From assembly GCF_023370775.1 (NCBI RefSeq), contig NZ_JAMCCQ010000001.1, positions 1-64,000 on the forward strand: a stretch of DNA of 64,000 nt. Reading direction: 5' to 3'. The position numbers and the translations under genes were made by a program. The notes beneath the pieces were generated by a model that ran no database searches, was not told where the DNA came from, and saw nothing but the letters and a program-made list of their open reading frames with translations. This DNA is from Marivita sp. GX14005 (GTDB lineage: Bacteria; Pseudomonadota; Alphaproteobacteria; Rhodobacterales; Rhodobacteraceae). Of the stretch, positions 1 to 10,245 are shown one piece after another (positions within the stretch are counted from its first letter, which is position 1; each line of letters starts with the position of its first letter).

Positions 1-374
1 CCCCAACCGCGCCTCAGCGCCGCCGGTGAGGGGGGTTCTACGGTTAGTGAGAGATCTGCGCAAGCAGAAAATTCAGGAAAAGCGGAATTTTTCGCGAAAA
101 CAACGCAACCGATTGTTTTCAAATGGATTCTCTCTGAGTTGGTCTTGCGTAAAGCGGAGCGGTCGGCCTCTCGCTGTCACGTCCAGATCGCCGCTCTGAG
201 ACTTATCCACAGCTTTACCCACATTTGCCCCAAGGTAAAGCAAGGAAAATTGCCGGAATCGCCCGCTCCCGCGGTGGAATCGCTCGCGAGCGAGTCGGTC
301 CGCGGCCTTTGTCGCGGCACAAATCGGCCGCAAAGCTCCTTTATGGTCGCCTGACAGCCCGAAAGGAGGGGGAG
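1..374. other. Left-edge intergenic region with two DnaA-box-like 9-mers
   Basis: No convincing gene is visible here. TTATCCACA at 203-211 is a perfect match to the DnaA box consensus TTATNCACA. TTACCCACA at 215-223 differs from it by one base and lies in the same orientation 12 bp further on. An AT-richer patch lies at about 66-120. The stretch ends with a strong Shine-Dalgarno sequence serving the ORF that starts at 375. Two boxes alone do not make an origin, and the genes to the right are not ones usually used to place oriC in this group. A DnaA-regulated promoter is an equally simple reading. Confidence 0.3.
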
Positions 375-782
375 ATGAAACATACACGCGATTGGCACCA
401 CCCCGACACGCGGCTCGCCCGTCTTTTCGAACTCCACCGCCAGCGGGCTCGTCAACGATTGGCCGGGGGCTCTGCGGAAAATCCGGCAGTTCTCAGCGAC
501 GCCGCCGAACGGCGTCTGCGCGAGCGCGCGATCCGTTCGCTACAACGCGATCAGACTGCGGCGCCCCGAAAGCCGGTTGCGACGACGAATTTCTCGGAAC
601 TGTCCGAACGGGAAGCCGGCGGCTTGACGTTCATCACCTTTGTAAATCGCTGCTTGAGGAGTTTCTGCAACTCGCCCTCCGCCCCGCCGGCAAGAACCTT
701 GGCCACGAAGGTGCCGCCCTCTTCGAGCACATCGAAAGCGAAATGGGCCGCGGTCTCGCACAGGTTCATGATGCGCAGGTGA
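375..782 (+). CDS. Small hypothetical basic protein, 3' half antisense to rlmE
   Basis: The ORF starts with ATG directly behind an excellent ribosome site (AAAGGAGGGGGAG), the best initiation signal in the left 5 kb. The first ~60 residues are charged and Arg-rich (starting [18 protein letters not shown]) and look like a folded helical protein. From about residue 60 to the stop at 782 the frame runs antisense through the 3' end of rlmE, and that part looks like a high-GC shadow translation. The real protein may be short with a non-conserved tail, or it may have lost its original stop. No family is recognised. Confidence 0.35.
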   Translation: MKHTRDWHHPDTRLARLFELHRQRARQRLAGGSAENPAVLSDAAERRLRERAIRSLQRDQTAAPRKPVATTNFSELSEREAGGLTFITFVNRCLRSFCNSPSAPPARTLATKVPPSSSTSKAKWAAVSHRFMMRR

Positions 783-1276
783 TCGGTCTGCTTGTGACCC
801 GATGAGGCCGCCGCCATATCCGACATGACGACATCGGCCTTGCCGCCAATCCAAGCCTTCACCTTGTCGTCCGCGCCGTCATCAAGAAAATCGAGCTGAT
901 GGATCTCCGCGCCCGCAATCGGATCGACCTCCTGCAGATCGATCCCAAGAACCGTGCCGACTTTCTTTCCCGGCTTTTCTCCCAGCGCGTTGACCCGTTG
1001 CACAGCCACTTGGCACCAGCCGCCCGGCGCACAACCGAGATCGACGACGCGCGCACCGGGCACCAGGAAGCGATACTTCTCGTCGAGTTCCAGAATCTTG
1101 TAGGCCGCCCGTCCGCGATAGCCGTCTGTCTGGGCGCGCTTCACATATGGATCGTTGAGCTGCCGCTGCAGCCAGCGCGTCGAGCTGAGCTTGCGGCCGC
1201 GCGCGGATTTCACCTTGACCTTCAGATCGCGCTGGCCGCGTCCGGACGTGTTCTTGCCGCTTGGGGTCTTGGCCAT
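551..1276 (-). CDS. rlmE: 23S rRNA (uridine-2552 2'-O) methyltransferase RlmE
   Basis: This is a cytoplasmic SAM-dependent methyltransferase of the FtsJ/RrmJ family, which methylates U2552 of 23S rRNA during late 50S assembly. Visible family features are the substrate-binding region RAAYKILE, the SAM motif [11 protein letters not shown], the catalytic Asp in VVMSDMAA, and the later catalytic Lys in FVAKVLAGG. The start MAKTPSGK is preferred over a start 12 codons upstream because family members begin close to this basic, Gly/Lys-rich leader. The length of 241 aa is slightly longer than E. coli RrmJ owing to that leader. It lies 91 bp downstream of der on the same strand. Confidence 0.93.
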   Translation of the reverse strand: MAKTPSGKNTSGRGQRDLKVKVKSARGRKLSSTRWLQRQLNDPYVKRAQTDGYRGRAAYKILELDEKYRFLVPGARVVDLGCAPGGWCQVAVQRVNALGEKPGKKVGTVLGIDLQEVDPIAGAEIHQLDFLDDGADDKVKAWIGGKADVVMSDMAAASSGHKQTDHLRIMNLCETAAHFAFDVLEEGGTFVAKVLAGGAEGELQKLLKQRFTKVMNVKPPASRSDSSEKFVVATGFRGAAV

Positions 1277-1367
1277 GTCGTCACCGAATATTGTCCGCGA
1301 CCGCTTTAGCATGGCGCGCCGCGCAGGTCAGCAGTTTCCCTCGCGGGCCGGGCGATGCCGAAGGCGC

Positions 1368-2819
1368 CTATCGCCGACCCTTGCCGAGATGCTTCCTGAG
1401 CGCCCCGGCGTTCTTTTCCGTCCGGCCCTTGTAGGGGTTCCGATCGCCCTGCCCGCGCAAGGTCAGCCGGATGGGCGTTCCGGGCATGTCGAAATCCTCG
1501 CGCAGCCCGTTGACGAGATACCGGCGGTAGCTGTCGGGCATCTTGTCGGGATGCGAGCACATCACGACGAAACCGGGCGGGCGGGTCTTGGCCTGGGTCA
1601 TGTAGCGCAGCTTGATCCGCCGGCCCTGCGGCGCGGGGGGCGGATGCTGTTCGATCATCCCGGCGAGCCAACGGTTGAGCTGCGCGGTCGTGACCCGACG
1701 GTTCCAGACATCATGTGCCTTCAGGATCGCCGCGTGCAGCCGGTCGAGCCCGCGCCCCGTTCGCGCAGAGACCGTGACCAGCGGTGCGCCGCGCAATTGC
1801 GGCAAGAGGCGTTCGAACGCCTCCTTCAATTCGCGCAGCTTTTCCTGCCGGTGTTCCTCGGCGTCCCATTTGTTGACGGCGATGACCACCGCGCGCCCCT
1901 CGCGCTCGGCCAGATCGGCAATGCGCAGATCCTGGCTCTCGAAGGGGATCGCGGCATCCAGCAGGACCACCACGACCTCGGCGAATTTCACCGCGCGCAG
2001 CCCGTCTGAGACCGACAGCTTTTCCAGCTTTTCCTGCACCTTCGCCTTCTTGCGCATCCCGGCCGTGTCGAAGATGCGCATCGGCGTGCCGTCCCAATCG
2101 GTCTGCACCGAGATCGCATCGCGTGTGATGCCGGCCTCGGGGCCGGTCAGCAGGCGATCCTCGCCGAGGATGCGGTTGATGAGCGTGGATTTGCCCGCAT
2201 TAGGCCGGCCCACGACGGCGATCTGCAAGGGCTTGGCCGCCGTGATGGCGCGCGCGCCGCCCTCTTCCTCGTCACCGACATCCACCTCGATCTCGGGCGC
2301 CGCCGCTTCGGCGCGCTTGTCGTATTCATCCGCCAGGGGTTGCAACGCGCTGTAGAGTTCCGGCATCCCCTCGCCATGCTCCGCCGACAGCCGGATCGGC
2401 TCGCCCAGCCCAAGCGCATAGGCTTCGAGAACCCCGGCATCGGCGGCCTGCCCCTCGGCCTTGTTGGCGGCCAATATGATGTGATCCGACCGCTTGCGCA
2501 GTATCTCGGCGAACATCTCGTCGGTCGGGGTCACGCCGGTGCGTGCATCGATCACGAAGAGGCACACATCGGCCATGTCCACGGCGCGTTCGGTCATCTT
2601 GCGCATCCGTCCGGGCAGGCTTTCATCGGTCGCGTCTTCCAGACCCGCCGTGTCGATCACCGTAAAGCGCAGATCGCCAAGCCGCGCCGCGCCTTCACGC
2701 AGATCGCGCGTCACGCCCGGCTGATCGTCGACCAGCGCGAGGCGCTTGCCGACCAGACGGTTGAACAATGTCGATTTGCCCACATTGGGGCGTCCGACGA
2801 TGGCAAGGGTGAAAGACAT
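1368..2819 (-). CDS. der: GTPase Der (EngA), 50S ribosome assembly
   Basis: Der is an essential GTPase with two tandem G domains and a C-terminal KH-like domain; it acts in maturation of the 50S subunit. Both P-loops are readable: GRPNVGKST near residue 8 and GRPNAGKST in the second domain, each followed by DTAG switch II and NK(A/W)D-type base-recognition motifs. The start [12 protein letters not shown] gives 483 aa, the normal family length, although the frame stays open far upstream into bamB antisense. It is last in the yfgM-bamB-der group, an order kept in many proteobacteria. Confidence 0.95.
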   Translation of the reverse strand: MSFTLAIVGRPNVGKSTLFNRLVGKRLALVDDQPGVTRDLREGAARLGDLRFTVIDTAGLEDATDESLPGRMRKMTERAVDMADVCLFVIDARTGVTPTDEMFAEILRKRSDHIILAANKAEGQAADAGVLEAYALGLGEPIRLSAEHGEGMPELYSALQPLADEYDKRAEAAAPEIEVDVGDEEEGGARAITAAKPLQIAVVGRPNAGKSTLINRILGEDRLLTGPEAGITRDAISVQTDWDGTPMRIFDTAGMRKKAKVQEKLEKLSVSDGLRAVKFAEVVVVLLDAAIPFESQDLRIADLAEREGRAVVIAVNKWDAEEHRQEKLRELKEAFERLLPQLRGAPLVTVSARTGRGLDRLHAAILKAHDVWNRRVTTAQLNRWLAGMIEQHPPPAPQGRRIKLRYMTQAKTRPPGFVVMCSHPDKMPDSYRRYLVNGLREDFDMPGTPIRLTLRGQGDRNPYKGRTEKNAGALRKHLGKGRR

Positions 2820-2884
2820 GGGCACGCGGCTCCGGCAGGTATCAGACCGCTCGCCTAGCCTATTTCCCGCCTTCGCGAAAGGGG

Positions 2885-4213
2885 TTACCGAAAGGCGTGA
2901 AGAACGCCCGATTTCGACACGACATAGAGCGTGCCGTTCGCCACGATGGGCCGCGTGGTCGCGCCGCCGGGGATCTCCGTTTGTCCGACAAGCGCGCCCG
3001 AGGCCGGATCGAAGGCGCGCAGCAGCCCGTCCGAGGACGCGACGATCAGACGCCCGCCGGCAAGGATCGGCCCGTGATTGACGAAAGCGGCGTCGCGCCC
3101 CTTCTGCGGTTTGCGCACCGGCACATAGCCGGGCAGATCGACCGACCAGATTTGCGATCCGTCCTGCGCATCGAGTCGCACCAGCTTGTTCAGATCGGAA
3201 ACGAAATAAACCGAATTGCCCGCCGGCCAGACGGCATCGAGCGCGCCGTGCTTCGCCGTCCACAGCCGTTCGCCCGAATTGACGTTGAGCGCGACGAGGC
3301 GCCCCGAATGATTGCCGACATAGACCCTGTCGCCATCGATCACCGGATAGCCGGTGATGTCGTCGATCAAGGAAATCGCGAACCCCTTGCGCCCACCGAC
3401 GATATCCGCGCTCCAGAGCCGCAGCCCGCCCTGCCGGAACGCGCCTTCGACCGCGCCGCTGCCATAGGAAAAGACGACGTGCTTGTTCGTGACCGCAGGC
3501 GGGGCCGCGCCGGCCACGTTGTTCACGTCGCCCAGACCGTCCGATTGCCAGCGGATGCGCCCGTCGGATTGCTCGACCGCCCAGGCGGTGCTGTCCCCGG
3601 CCACGAGATAGACCAGATCGCCGAAAACCGTGGGCGCGCCTGTCGCCGTTTCACCAAGCTTCTGCGTCCAGATCTCGCCGCCGGTCGCCGCGTCGAGCGC
3701 GGTCAGCGTGCCGAAGCCCGAGGTCACGAAAAGCCGCCCGTCGGAATGGGCGAGCCCGCCGGCGAACGCCTGGCTGGCGTCATCGCGCAGCGGCACGAGC
3801 GAATAGCTCCAGAGCGCCGCGCCGCCTGTCGAGGTCGCGCTCACGCGGCCCGCGCTGTCGATCGTGAAGACGCGGCCATCCGCGACCACCGGATCGGTGA
3901 TGATCCGCGCGCGGCGCTTGTCGCCCTGCCCGATCGGCACGGACCAGAGCGGCGCCAGCCGCGGAGACAGCGCAGCGTTCGCCGTGCGATAGGACGGGCT
4001 CACATGGGCCTGCGGCCAGTCGGCATTTGCTCGCGCGGCGGGGATATTGGCGGGCGCGCTGTAATTGGCGGGATCGGCGGGCGCGCCCTCCGCGCCCTCC
4101 TGCAGCACCTCGCGCACACCGAGCCGGTCGCCGGGCAGGATGATCTCGCGTTCCGTGCAGGCAGCCAGAGCGCCAAGCCCCAGAAGTCCGGCCATCAGAA
4201 GTTTGCTATGCAC
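2885..4213 (-). CDS. bamB: BamB-like outer membrane assembly lipoprotein (PQQ beta-propeller)
   Basis: The protein begins with a lipoprotein signal, [19 protein letters not shown], with a lipobox LAAC that places the lipidated Cys at residue 19. The rest is a series of PQQ-type beta-propeller repeats (e.g. [41 protein letters not shown]). BamB is a non-essential partner of BamA in the outer membrane barrel-insertion machine. Its place between a YfgM-like gene and der matches the standard neighbourhood. Length is 442 aa. BamA itself is encoded about 15 kb away in the same window. Confidence 0.88.
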   Translation of the reverse strand: MHSKLLMAGLLGLGALAACTEREIILPGDRLGVREVLQEGAEGAPADPANYSAPANIPAARANADWPQAHVSPSYRTANAALSPRLAPLWSVPIGQGDKRRARIITDPVVADGRVFTIDSAGRVSATSTGGAALWSYSLVPLRDDASQAFAGGLAHSDGRLFVTSGFGTLTALDAATGGEIWTQKLGETATGAPTVFGDLVYLVAGDSTAWAVEQSDGRIRWQSDGLGDVNNVAGAAPPAVTNKHVVFSYGSGAVEGAFRQGGLRLWSADIVGGRKGFAISLIDDITGYPVIDGDRVYVGNHSGRLVALNVNSGERLWTAKHGALDAVWPAGNSVYFVSDLNKLVRLDAQDGSQIWSVDLPGYVPVRKPQKGRDAAFVNHGPILAGGRLIVASSDGLLRAFDPASGALVGQTEIPGGATTRPIVANGTLYVVSKSGVLHAFR

Positions 4214-4267
4214 TGCCCTGCCCCCGTATCGTTCTGGCCTGTCTCATCCGCGCCCCTGCCGGCGCTG

Positions 4268-4924
4268 TCAGGATGCGCTCAATTCGCCCCCGAGCGCCAC
4301 AATCAACTGAGATGCCCGCCGGCGCAAGCCCGGCGTGACCTCGGCATCTGCAAGGATTGCGTTCAGACGCTCCAGAGCGGCAACCGTGTCGCCCGCCTCG
4401 ATCTCCAGCAGCGCGAGCTGTTCCTCGGCCAGAAGCCGCAGCGGCGCGCCGGGCATCGCCATCGCCTCGAAGGCGGCGCGGCGCTCATCCGCGCTCATCG
4501 GGCTTTCGGGGCGGGTCAGCGCCTTGAAACTGGCGATCTGGCGATAAATCTCGGGCAGCTCGCCATTCGTCGCCGCGCGGCTGAGCCGTTCTGCGGCCTC
4601 GGCGCCCTTGTCCTGCGCGGCCTGTTCGGCGGCGATCAGCATGTCGAGCACCGCCGCCCCTCCGGCCGTCGGCGCGTCGATCCGGGCCAAAGCCTCGACG
4701 CGGGCCGCCGCATCGTCATTCTCCAGCGCCGCGATGACCGCATCGCCGAAACCCTGCGCGCGCGCAGCCTCGGCCGAGCGGGCATATTCGCGCCACGCCG
4801 TTCCGGCGACCAGCAGCAGCACCAGCACCACCGCGATCCAGCCATAGCGGCGCATCAGCCGGAACAACCGGTCGCGGCGCACCTCTTCGGTCACCTCGTC
4901 GATAAAGCTGTCGGTCTCGCTCAC
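4268..4924 (-). CDS. YfgM-like membrane-anchored tetratricopeptide protein
   Basis: Length is 218 aa. A cytoplasmic N-terminus (MSETDSFIDEVTEEVRRDR) is followed by one transmembrane segment at about residues 28-45, then an Ala/Glu-rich helical periplasmic domain with the TPR-like pattern of the YfgM/ancillary SecYEG translocon subunit family (DUF2133-type). In E. coli YfgM is a chaperone-like partner of PpiD at the Sec translocon. Position immediately upstream of bamB and der supports the call, and the three are probably cotranscribed. Confidence 0.82.
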   Translation of the reverse strand: MSETDSFIDEVTEEVRRDRLFRLMRRYGWIAVVLVLLLVAGTAWREYARSAEAARAQGFGDAVIAALENDDAAARVEALARIDAPTAGGAAVLDMLIAAEQAAQDKGAEAAERLSRAATNGELPEIYRQIASFKALTRPESPMSADERRAAFEAMAMPGAPLRLLAEEQLALLEIEAGDTVAALERLNAILADAEVTPGLRRRASQLIVALGGELSAS

Positions 4925-5158
4925 GCCATTCTCCCATGCGCCATATCGCGCCCCTCTTATCGCGGCTGGCGCAGGGTGCCAAGCGGTGCTTTGCCGGCGC
5001 GCCGGGGCGGATTGTTGTAAAAAAGCGCATCGATGTTAATCTGAACTCATCGGTTTACCGTATCTCTTTTGTGCGCCGCGATGATGACCTAGACAAAGGC
5101 GATCCTGCGCCGGCGGCGTCCGGCAGAACGAATTCGATTTGAAAACAAGGTTGGCTTG

Positions 5159-6472
5159 ATGCGCATCGTCCCCCTGATTACGGCAGTTCTGGTGGCTGCG
5201 TTCCTCTTCGCGATCGTGATCGAGCGGGACCGGCTCTTCGCCTTTGTGAACGATCTGAGCCCGCGCCCCGATCCCGCACCCATCACCGACACCGCCGCCG
5301 CCGCGCAGGAGGATACCGCAGCGGCCGCGCCACCGGAGCCCGAGACGGCAGAGGACGGCATCGTCCGCGTCATGGCGACCCGCTCGGTTGCGCGCGAAAT
5401 CGAAACTCAGGTCGTCCTGCGCGGCCAGACCGAAGCGGCGCGGCAGGTCTCCGTCATGTCGGAAGCCAGCGGCAAGGTCGTCTCCGAGCCGCTGCGCAAG
5501 GGCGCTTTCGTGGAACGCGGCGACACGCTTTGCCAACTCGATCCCGGCACCAGTGCCGCCTCACTCGCCGAGGCAAAAGCCCGGCTGACCGAGGCGCAGG
5601 CGCGCCAGCCCGAGACCGAGGCGCGCATCCCCGAAGCCGAGGCCCGGCTGGCCGAGGCCCGCGCGCGCCTGCAGGAGGCCGAGATAAACGCGACCGCCGC
5701 CAAGCGGCTGATCGAGGGCGGTTTCGCCAGCCAGACGCGCGTCGCCAATACCGAAGCGACGGTGCAAAGCGCACAGGCGGCGATCCGCAGCGCGCAGGCC
5801 GGGGTCGAGGCCGCGCGCGCCGGGCTGAACGGGCTTCAGGCAAATATCGAAAGCGCCGCCGCCGCTGTCGCCCGCGCCGAGACGGAAATCGACCGGCTGA
5901 CCATCACCGCGCCCTTCGCGGGGCTGCTCGAATCCGACACGGCCGAGCTTGGCAGCCTTCTGCAACCCGGCGCGCTTTGCGCGACGGTGATCCGGCTCGA
6001 TCCGATCAAGGTGGTCGGCTTCGTTCCCGAAACGCAGGTCGCGCGGGTCGAGGTCGGAGCACATGGCACGGTGCGCCTGAGCGATGGCACACAGGCCGAT
6101 GCACGCGTGACCTTCCTGTCCCGCGCCGCCGACCCGACCACCCGCACCTTCCGCGTCGAACTCACGGTGGCGAACCCGGATCTCGCGATCCGCGACGGCC
6201 AGACCGCCGAAATCCGCATCGAGGCGCAGGGCGTCGAGGCGCATTTGCTGGCGGCCTCCGCGCTGACGCTGAACGACGAAGGCACGCTGGGCGTGCGCAG
6301 CATCGACGCGGATATGCAGGCCCGCTTCATGCCGGTCACCGTGCTGCGCGATGCGCCCGAAGGCGTCTATCTCGCCGGGCTTCCGCCGCAGGTCGACGTC
6401 ATCACCGTGGGGCAGGAATTCGTCACCGATGGCGTGCCGGTCGTGCCCAGCTTCGAGGAGGTCATCCAATGA
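5159..6472 (+). CDS. RND efflux periplasmic adaptor (membrane fusion protein)
   Basis: HlyD/AcrA-type adaptor subunit of a tripartite efflux pump. An N-terminal signal-anchor (residues ~2-22) is followed by an acidic linker, a biotinyl-lipoyl-like half (EASGKVVSEPLRKGAFVERGDTLCQLD), a long Ala/Glu/Arg coiled-coil hairpin with heptad-like repeats (about residues 140-240), the second lipoyl half (APFAGLLESDTAELGSLL) and beta-barrel domains. ATG 5159 is preferred over the TTG one codon earlier because AAGG lies at proper spacing. The stop overlaps the start of the permease gene (ATGA), so the two are translationally coupled. The substrate cannot be read from sequence. Confidence 0.9.
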   Translation: MRIVPLITAVLVAAFLFAIVIERDRLFAFVNDLSPRPDPAPITDTAAAAQEDTAAAAPPEPETAEDGIVRVMATRSVAREIETQVVLRGQTEAARQVSVMSEASGKVVSEPLRKGAFVERGDTLCQLDPGTSAASLAEAKARLTEAQARQPETEARIPEAEARLAEARARLQEAEINATAAKRLIEGGFASQTRVANTEATVQSAQAAIRSAQAGVEAARAGLNGLQANIESAAAAVARAETEIDRLTITAPFAGLLESDTAELGSLLQPGALCATVIRLDPIKVVGFVPETQVARVEVGAHGTVRLSDGTQADARVTFLSRAADPTTRTFRVELTVANPDLAIRDGQTAEIRIEAQGVEAHLLAASALTLNDEGTLGVRSIDADMQARFMPVTVLRDAPEGVYLAGLPPQVDVITVGQEFVTDGVPVVPSFEEVIQ

Positions 6473-9400
6473 CCGGCATCGTCGATTGGGCCGCCGGCCG
6501 CGCCCGCATGGTGCTGGCCTTCATCGCGCTCTCGCTCGTCATCGGGGGCGCTGCCTATCTGAACCTGCCAAAGGAAGGCGAGCCGGATATCGAGATCCCG
6601 GCGCTGTTCGTCTCCACCGTCTTTCCCGGCATCTCGGCTGCCGATAGCGAAACGCTGCTGGTCAAGCCGATGGAAACCGAGCTGTCCGATCTCGACGGGC
6701 TGAAATCCATGTCCGGCACCGCCGCCGAAGGCTATGCGGGCGTCGCGCTGGAATTCGAATTCGGCTGGGACAAGACCCGCATCATGGCCGACGTGCGCGA
6801 CGCGATGAACAAGGCGCAGGCGAAATTCCCCGCCGGGGCCGAGCAATATTCGATCACCGAGATCAACTTCTCCGAATTTCCGATTCTGATCGTGAACCTG
6901 ACCGGCCCTGTGCCCGAACGCACCATGGCACGCGTCGCCAAGGATCTTCAGGACCGTATCGAGGGGCTTGATTCGGTGCTTGAGGCCGGCATCGCGGGCA
7001 ATCGCGACGAGATGCTGGAGGTCGTGATCGATCCGCTCAAGCTGGAAAGCTACAACGTCACGGCGGGCGAGTTGATCGGCGTGGTGCAGAACAACAACCA
7101 ACTGATCGCAGCGGGTGAAATCACCGCCGAGCAGGGCAGTTTCGCCGTCAAGATCCCGTCGAGCTTCGACGACCGGAGCGATGTCTACGACCTGCCCGTC
7201 AAGGTGAACGGCGACCGCGTGGTCACGCTGGGCGATCTGGCGACGATCAACCTGACCTTCGAGGACCGCGACGGCACCGCCCGTTTCAACGGCGAAAAGA
7301 CGCTGGCGCTGCAGATCGTCAAGCGCAAGGGCTTCAACCTGATCGACACCGCCGACGCGGTGAAGGCCGTGGTCGCCGCCGCCGAGGCCGAGTGGCCCGC
7401 CGAATTGCAGGCCGCCGTCACGGTCGGCTCCTCGAACGACCAGTCGCGCATCGTGGACAGCATGGTGCGCCAGCTCGAAGGCTCGGTGCTGACGGCGGTG
7501 GCGCTCGTGATGATCGTGGTTCTGGCTTCGCTCGGCCTGCGCGCGGCGCTGCTGGTGGGTTTTGCAATCCCCACCTCGTTCCTGCTGTGCTTCCTGCTGC
7601 TGACGATCATGGGGGTGAGCATCTCGAACATCGTGATGTTCGGCCTGATCCTCGCGGTCGGGATGCTGGTCGATGGCGCCATCGTGGTGGTCGAGAACGC
7701 GGACAAGCGCATTCAGGCCGGAACCGGACCGATGCACGCCTATGTCGAGGCGGCCAAACGCATGTTCTGGCCGGTGGTAAGCTCCACAGGAACGACACTA
7801 TGCGCCTTTCTGCCGATGCTGTTCTGGCCGGGGATTCCGGGCGAATTCATGGGGCTCTTGCCCGTCACGATCATCTTCGTGCTGTCGGCCTCACTGGTGG
7901 TCGCGCTCGTTTATCTGCCCGTGGTCGGCGGCGTGACGGGCCGCTTCAGCCGCATGTTGACGCGCGCGTCCGAACGCCTGCGTGCCGCCCTGCCCTGGCC
8001 CGCGCGGCTGGCGCTGGTGCCGCTGGTGCTGGGTCTTTTGCTGCTGGGTGCGCTGATGCTGCTCGATCCGGGATTCCTCATCCCGCCGGTCGCAGGCGGC
8101 CCGCTCGCCCATGCGCCCGGCATCGCGCTTTTCCTGATCGGCTCTGTGCTGGCCTCCATCGTGCTCGATGCGGCCTCCTTCAAATGGCGCAAGCGGCGCA
8201 TAGAGACGCGCAAACGCACGCTTTTCGGGCATGTCATCAAGCTGATCGCCGGCAATCCGGTCATGCCGATCGTCGCCGCCGGTGCCGTTCTGGCCTTCGT
8301 CGTCAGCGTTTTCACCTATTTCGGCGAACACAATAACGGCGTCGAGTTCTTCGTGGAATCCGAACCCGAACAGGCCATCGTCTATGTCCGCGCGCGCGGC
8401 AATCTCAGCCTCGAAGAGAAAGACGCGCTGGTCAAACGCGCCGAGCGGATCGTGCTGGCCCATCCCGGCGTGCAGAACGCCTTTTCCTTCGCGGGGCGCG
8501 GCGGGCTCAACACCGATGCCAGTGGCGCGCAGGTGCCCAAGGACACGATCGGACAGGTCCAGCTCGAAACCATCCCGTGGGAAGACCGCGCGGACCGGCC
8601 CGAGCTCGATGGCGATGTGGTGCTCGATGAACTGACCGCGCAGCTTGAGCGGATTCCGGGGATCGAGATCGAAATCCTGTCGCAAAACCGCGGCCCCGCC
8701 AGCGGCAAGCCGGTGCATCTGCGGCTGAAATCCGACGACTGGGACAGACTGCTGGCCGCAACCGAAACCGCGCGCACGAAATTCGAGGCGACGCCCGGCC
8801 TGACCCTGATCGAGGACACCCGGCCCCTGCCCGGCATCGACTGGCAGATCGATGTCGATGTCGAAAAGGCGGGCCGCTACGGAGCGGATGTCGCCACCGT
8901 GGGCGCGATGGTGCAACTGGTCACGCGCGGGCTGCTGCTCGACACGATGCGGGTGGACAGCTCGGACGAGGAAATCGAGATCCGCGTCCGCTTGCCCGAG
9001 GAAGACCGGTTCCTGTCCACGCTCGACACGCTGCGCGTGCGCACCGCAGACGGGCTGGTGCCGCTGTCCAACTTCATCACCCGAAAGCCGGTTGAGAAGC
9101 TGGCCGAGATCACCCGCGTCGATCAGAAGCGCCATTTCGACGTCAAGGCGGATGTGCTGCCGGGCCTGTCCAAGCTTGCGCTCGCGGGGCAGGACGACCC
9201 GGTCATCCTGCGCGCGGACGAAAACGGCCCGCTGACCGGACCGGGCGGCGCACGCCATGCGATCCTGAACGCGGGCGGCGCGGCGCCAAGCGACGTTCAG
9301 GACGCGCTCGACAGCGGCGCGAGGCTCATCCCGGTGAACGCCAATGAACGCATCGCGCAGCTGACCGACTGGCTGTCGGGCAACCCCCTGCCCGGCATCG

Positions 9401-10200
9401 AATGGGAATGGACCGGCGATCAGGAGGAACAGGCCGAAAGCCAGGCTTTCCTCGGCAAGGCCTTCGGCGCGGCGCTGGGGCTGATGTTCATCATCCTGCT
9501 GGCGCAGTTCAACAGTTTCTACAACGCGGTTCTGGTGCTGCTGGCGGTGGTGCTCTCGACCACGGGCGTGCTGATCGGGATGCTGGTCATGGATCAGACC
9601 TTCAGCATCATCATGACCGGCACCGGTATCGTCGCTTTGGCGGGGATCGTGGTGAACAACAACATCGTGCTGATTGACACCTACCAGGAATATTCCCGCT
9701 ACATGCCTCGCATCGAGGCGATCATCCGCACCGCAGAGGACCGCATCCGCCCGGTGCTGCTGACCACGATTACCACGATGGCCGGGCTGGCGCCGATGAT
9801 GTTCGGGCTGAGCCTCGATTTCTTCGGCGGCGGCTATTCCATCAACAGCCCGACCGCGCTCTGGTGGAAGCAACTGGCGACGGCGGTGGTCTTCGGGCTC
9901 GGCATCGCAACGGTGCTGACGTTGGTCTTCACACCGTCGATGCTGGCGGTCAGGGTCTGGCTCGGCACCTATGCGCTTTGGACGGCGCGTCTGCTGGCAC
10001 GGCTCGGCGGCGGACGGGCGGCAAGCGACTGGGCGCTCGCCCGCGCGGCGCGCAAGACCGAACCGCCGACGATCCTCTGGGACGACACCGACGCCACAGC
10101 CCCCGGTTACGACGATGCGGAGGCCGCGCCGCAACTGGAGGATCTGCAATCCGTGCTGCGCCGCCGCAAGGGCGGACCGCCGGTTCGGGCAGCGGAGTAA
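6469..10200 (+). CDS. RND efflux permease (AcrB/HAE1-type)
   Basis: Length is 1243 aa, somewhat longer than the usual ~1040 because of an extended loop/TM region around residues 490-590 and a hydrophilic C-terminal tail. The N-terminal segment shows the RND signature (one TM, then a porter domain with IEIPALFVSTVFPGISAADSE). A TM4-like stretch carries GMLVDGAIVVVEN, matching the proton-relay region, and the second half has the corresponding GIVVNNNIVLIDT. It starts at the ATGA overlap with the adaptor gene. The frame is open ~900 bp upstream, but that extension lies antiframe to the adaptor gene and is not coding. No outer membrane factor gene is adjacent. Confidence 0.92.
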   Translation: MTGIVDWAAGRARMVLAFIALSLVIGGAAYLNLPKEGEPDIEIPALFVSTVFPGISAADSETLLVKPMETELSDLDGLKSMSGTAAEGYAGVALEFEFGWDKTRIMADVRDAMNKAQAKFPAGAEQYSITEINFSEFPILIVNLTGPVPERTMARVAKDLQDRIEGLDSVLEAGIAGNRDEMLEVVIDPLKLESYNVTAGELIGVVQNNNQLIAAGEITAEQGSFAVKIPSSFDDRSDVYDLPVKVNGDRVVTLGDLATINLTFEDRDGTARFNGEKTLALQIVKRKGFNLIDTADAVKAVVAAAEAEWPAELQAAVTVGSSNDQSRIVDSMVRQLEGSVLTAVALVMIVVLASLGLRAALLVGFAIPTSFLLCFLLLTIMGVSISNIVMFGLILAVGMLVDGAIVVVENADKRIQAGTGPMHAYVEAAKRMFWPVVSSTGTTLCAFLPMLFWPGIPGEFMGLLPVTIIFVLSASLVVALVYLPVVGGVTGRFSRMLTRASERLRAALPWPARLALVPLVLGLLLLGALMLLDPGFLIPPVAGGPLAHAPGIALFLIGSVLASIVLDAASFKWRKRRIETRKRTLFGHVIKLIAGNPVMPIVAAGAVLAFVVSVFTYFGEHNNGVEFFVESEPEQAIVYVRARGNLSLEEKDALVKRAERIVLAHPGVQNAFSFAGRGGLNTDASGAQVPKDTIGQVQLETIPWEDRADRPELDGDVVLDELTAQLERIPGIEIEILSQNRGPASGKPVHLRLKSDDWDRLLAATETARTKFEATPGLTLIEDTRPLPGIDWQIDVDVEKAGRYGADVATVGAMVQLVTRGLLLDTMRVDSSDEEIEIRVRLPEEDRFLSTLDTLRVRTADGLVPLSNFITRKPVEKLAEITRVDQKRHFDVKADVLPGLSKLALAGQDDPVILRADENGPLTGPGGARHAILNAGGAAPSDVQDALDSGARLIPVNANERIAQLTDWLSGNPLPGIEWEWTGDQEEQAESQAFLGKAFGAALGLMFIILLAQFNSFYNAVLVLLAVVLSTTGVLIGMLVMDQTFSIIMTGTGIVALAGIVVNNNIVLIDTYQEYSRYMPRIEAIIRTAEDRIRPVLLTTITTMAGLAPMMFGLSLDFFGGGYSINSPTALWWKQLATAVVFGLGIATVLTLVFTPSMLAVRVWLGTYALWTARLLARLGGGRAASDWALARAARKTEPPTILWDDTDATAPGYDDAEAAPQLEDLQSVLRRRKGGPPVRAAE

Positions 10201-10240
10201 GCGCGTTCGAACGCGCTTTGACGCCGTTTCGAAACGGCGT
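10201..10240. terminator. Two adjacent perfect palindromes between convergent genes
   Basis: GCGCGTTCGAACGCGC (10201-10216) and ACGCCGTTTCGAAACGGCGT (10221-10240) are each perfect inverted repeats and fill almost the whole gap between the convergent RND and ABC genes. They begin directly after the RND stop codon. No T-run follows on either side, so they may act as RNA-stabilising hairpins or as rho-dependent/bidirectional terminators rather than canonical intrinsic ones. Confidence 0.55.
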
Positions 10241-10245
10241 GTGCC

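Noticed and set aside
1-374. Chromosomal origin
   Set aside because: Only two DnaA boxes and no origin-linked genes such as dnaA, hemE or parAB in the visible neighbourhood.
5530-6468. Long N-terminal extension of the RND permease frame
   Set aside because: It runs out of frame through the adaptor gene, has Arg/Gly-rich shadow composition, and the true start at the ATGA overlap gives a normal RND N-terminus.
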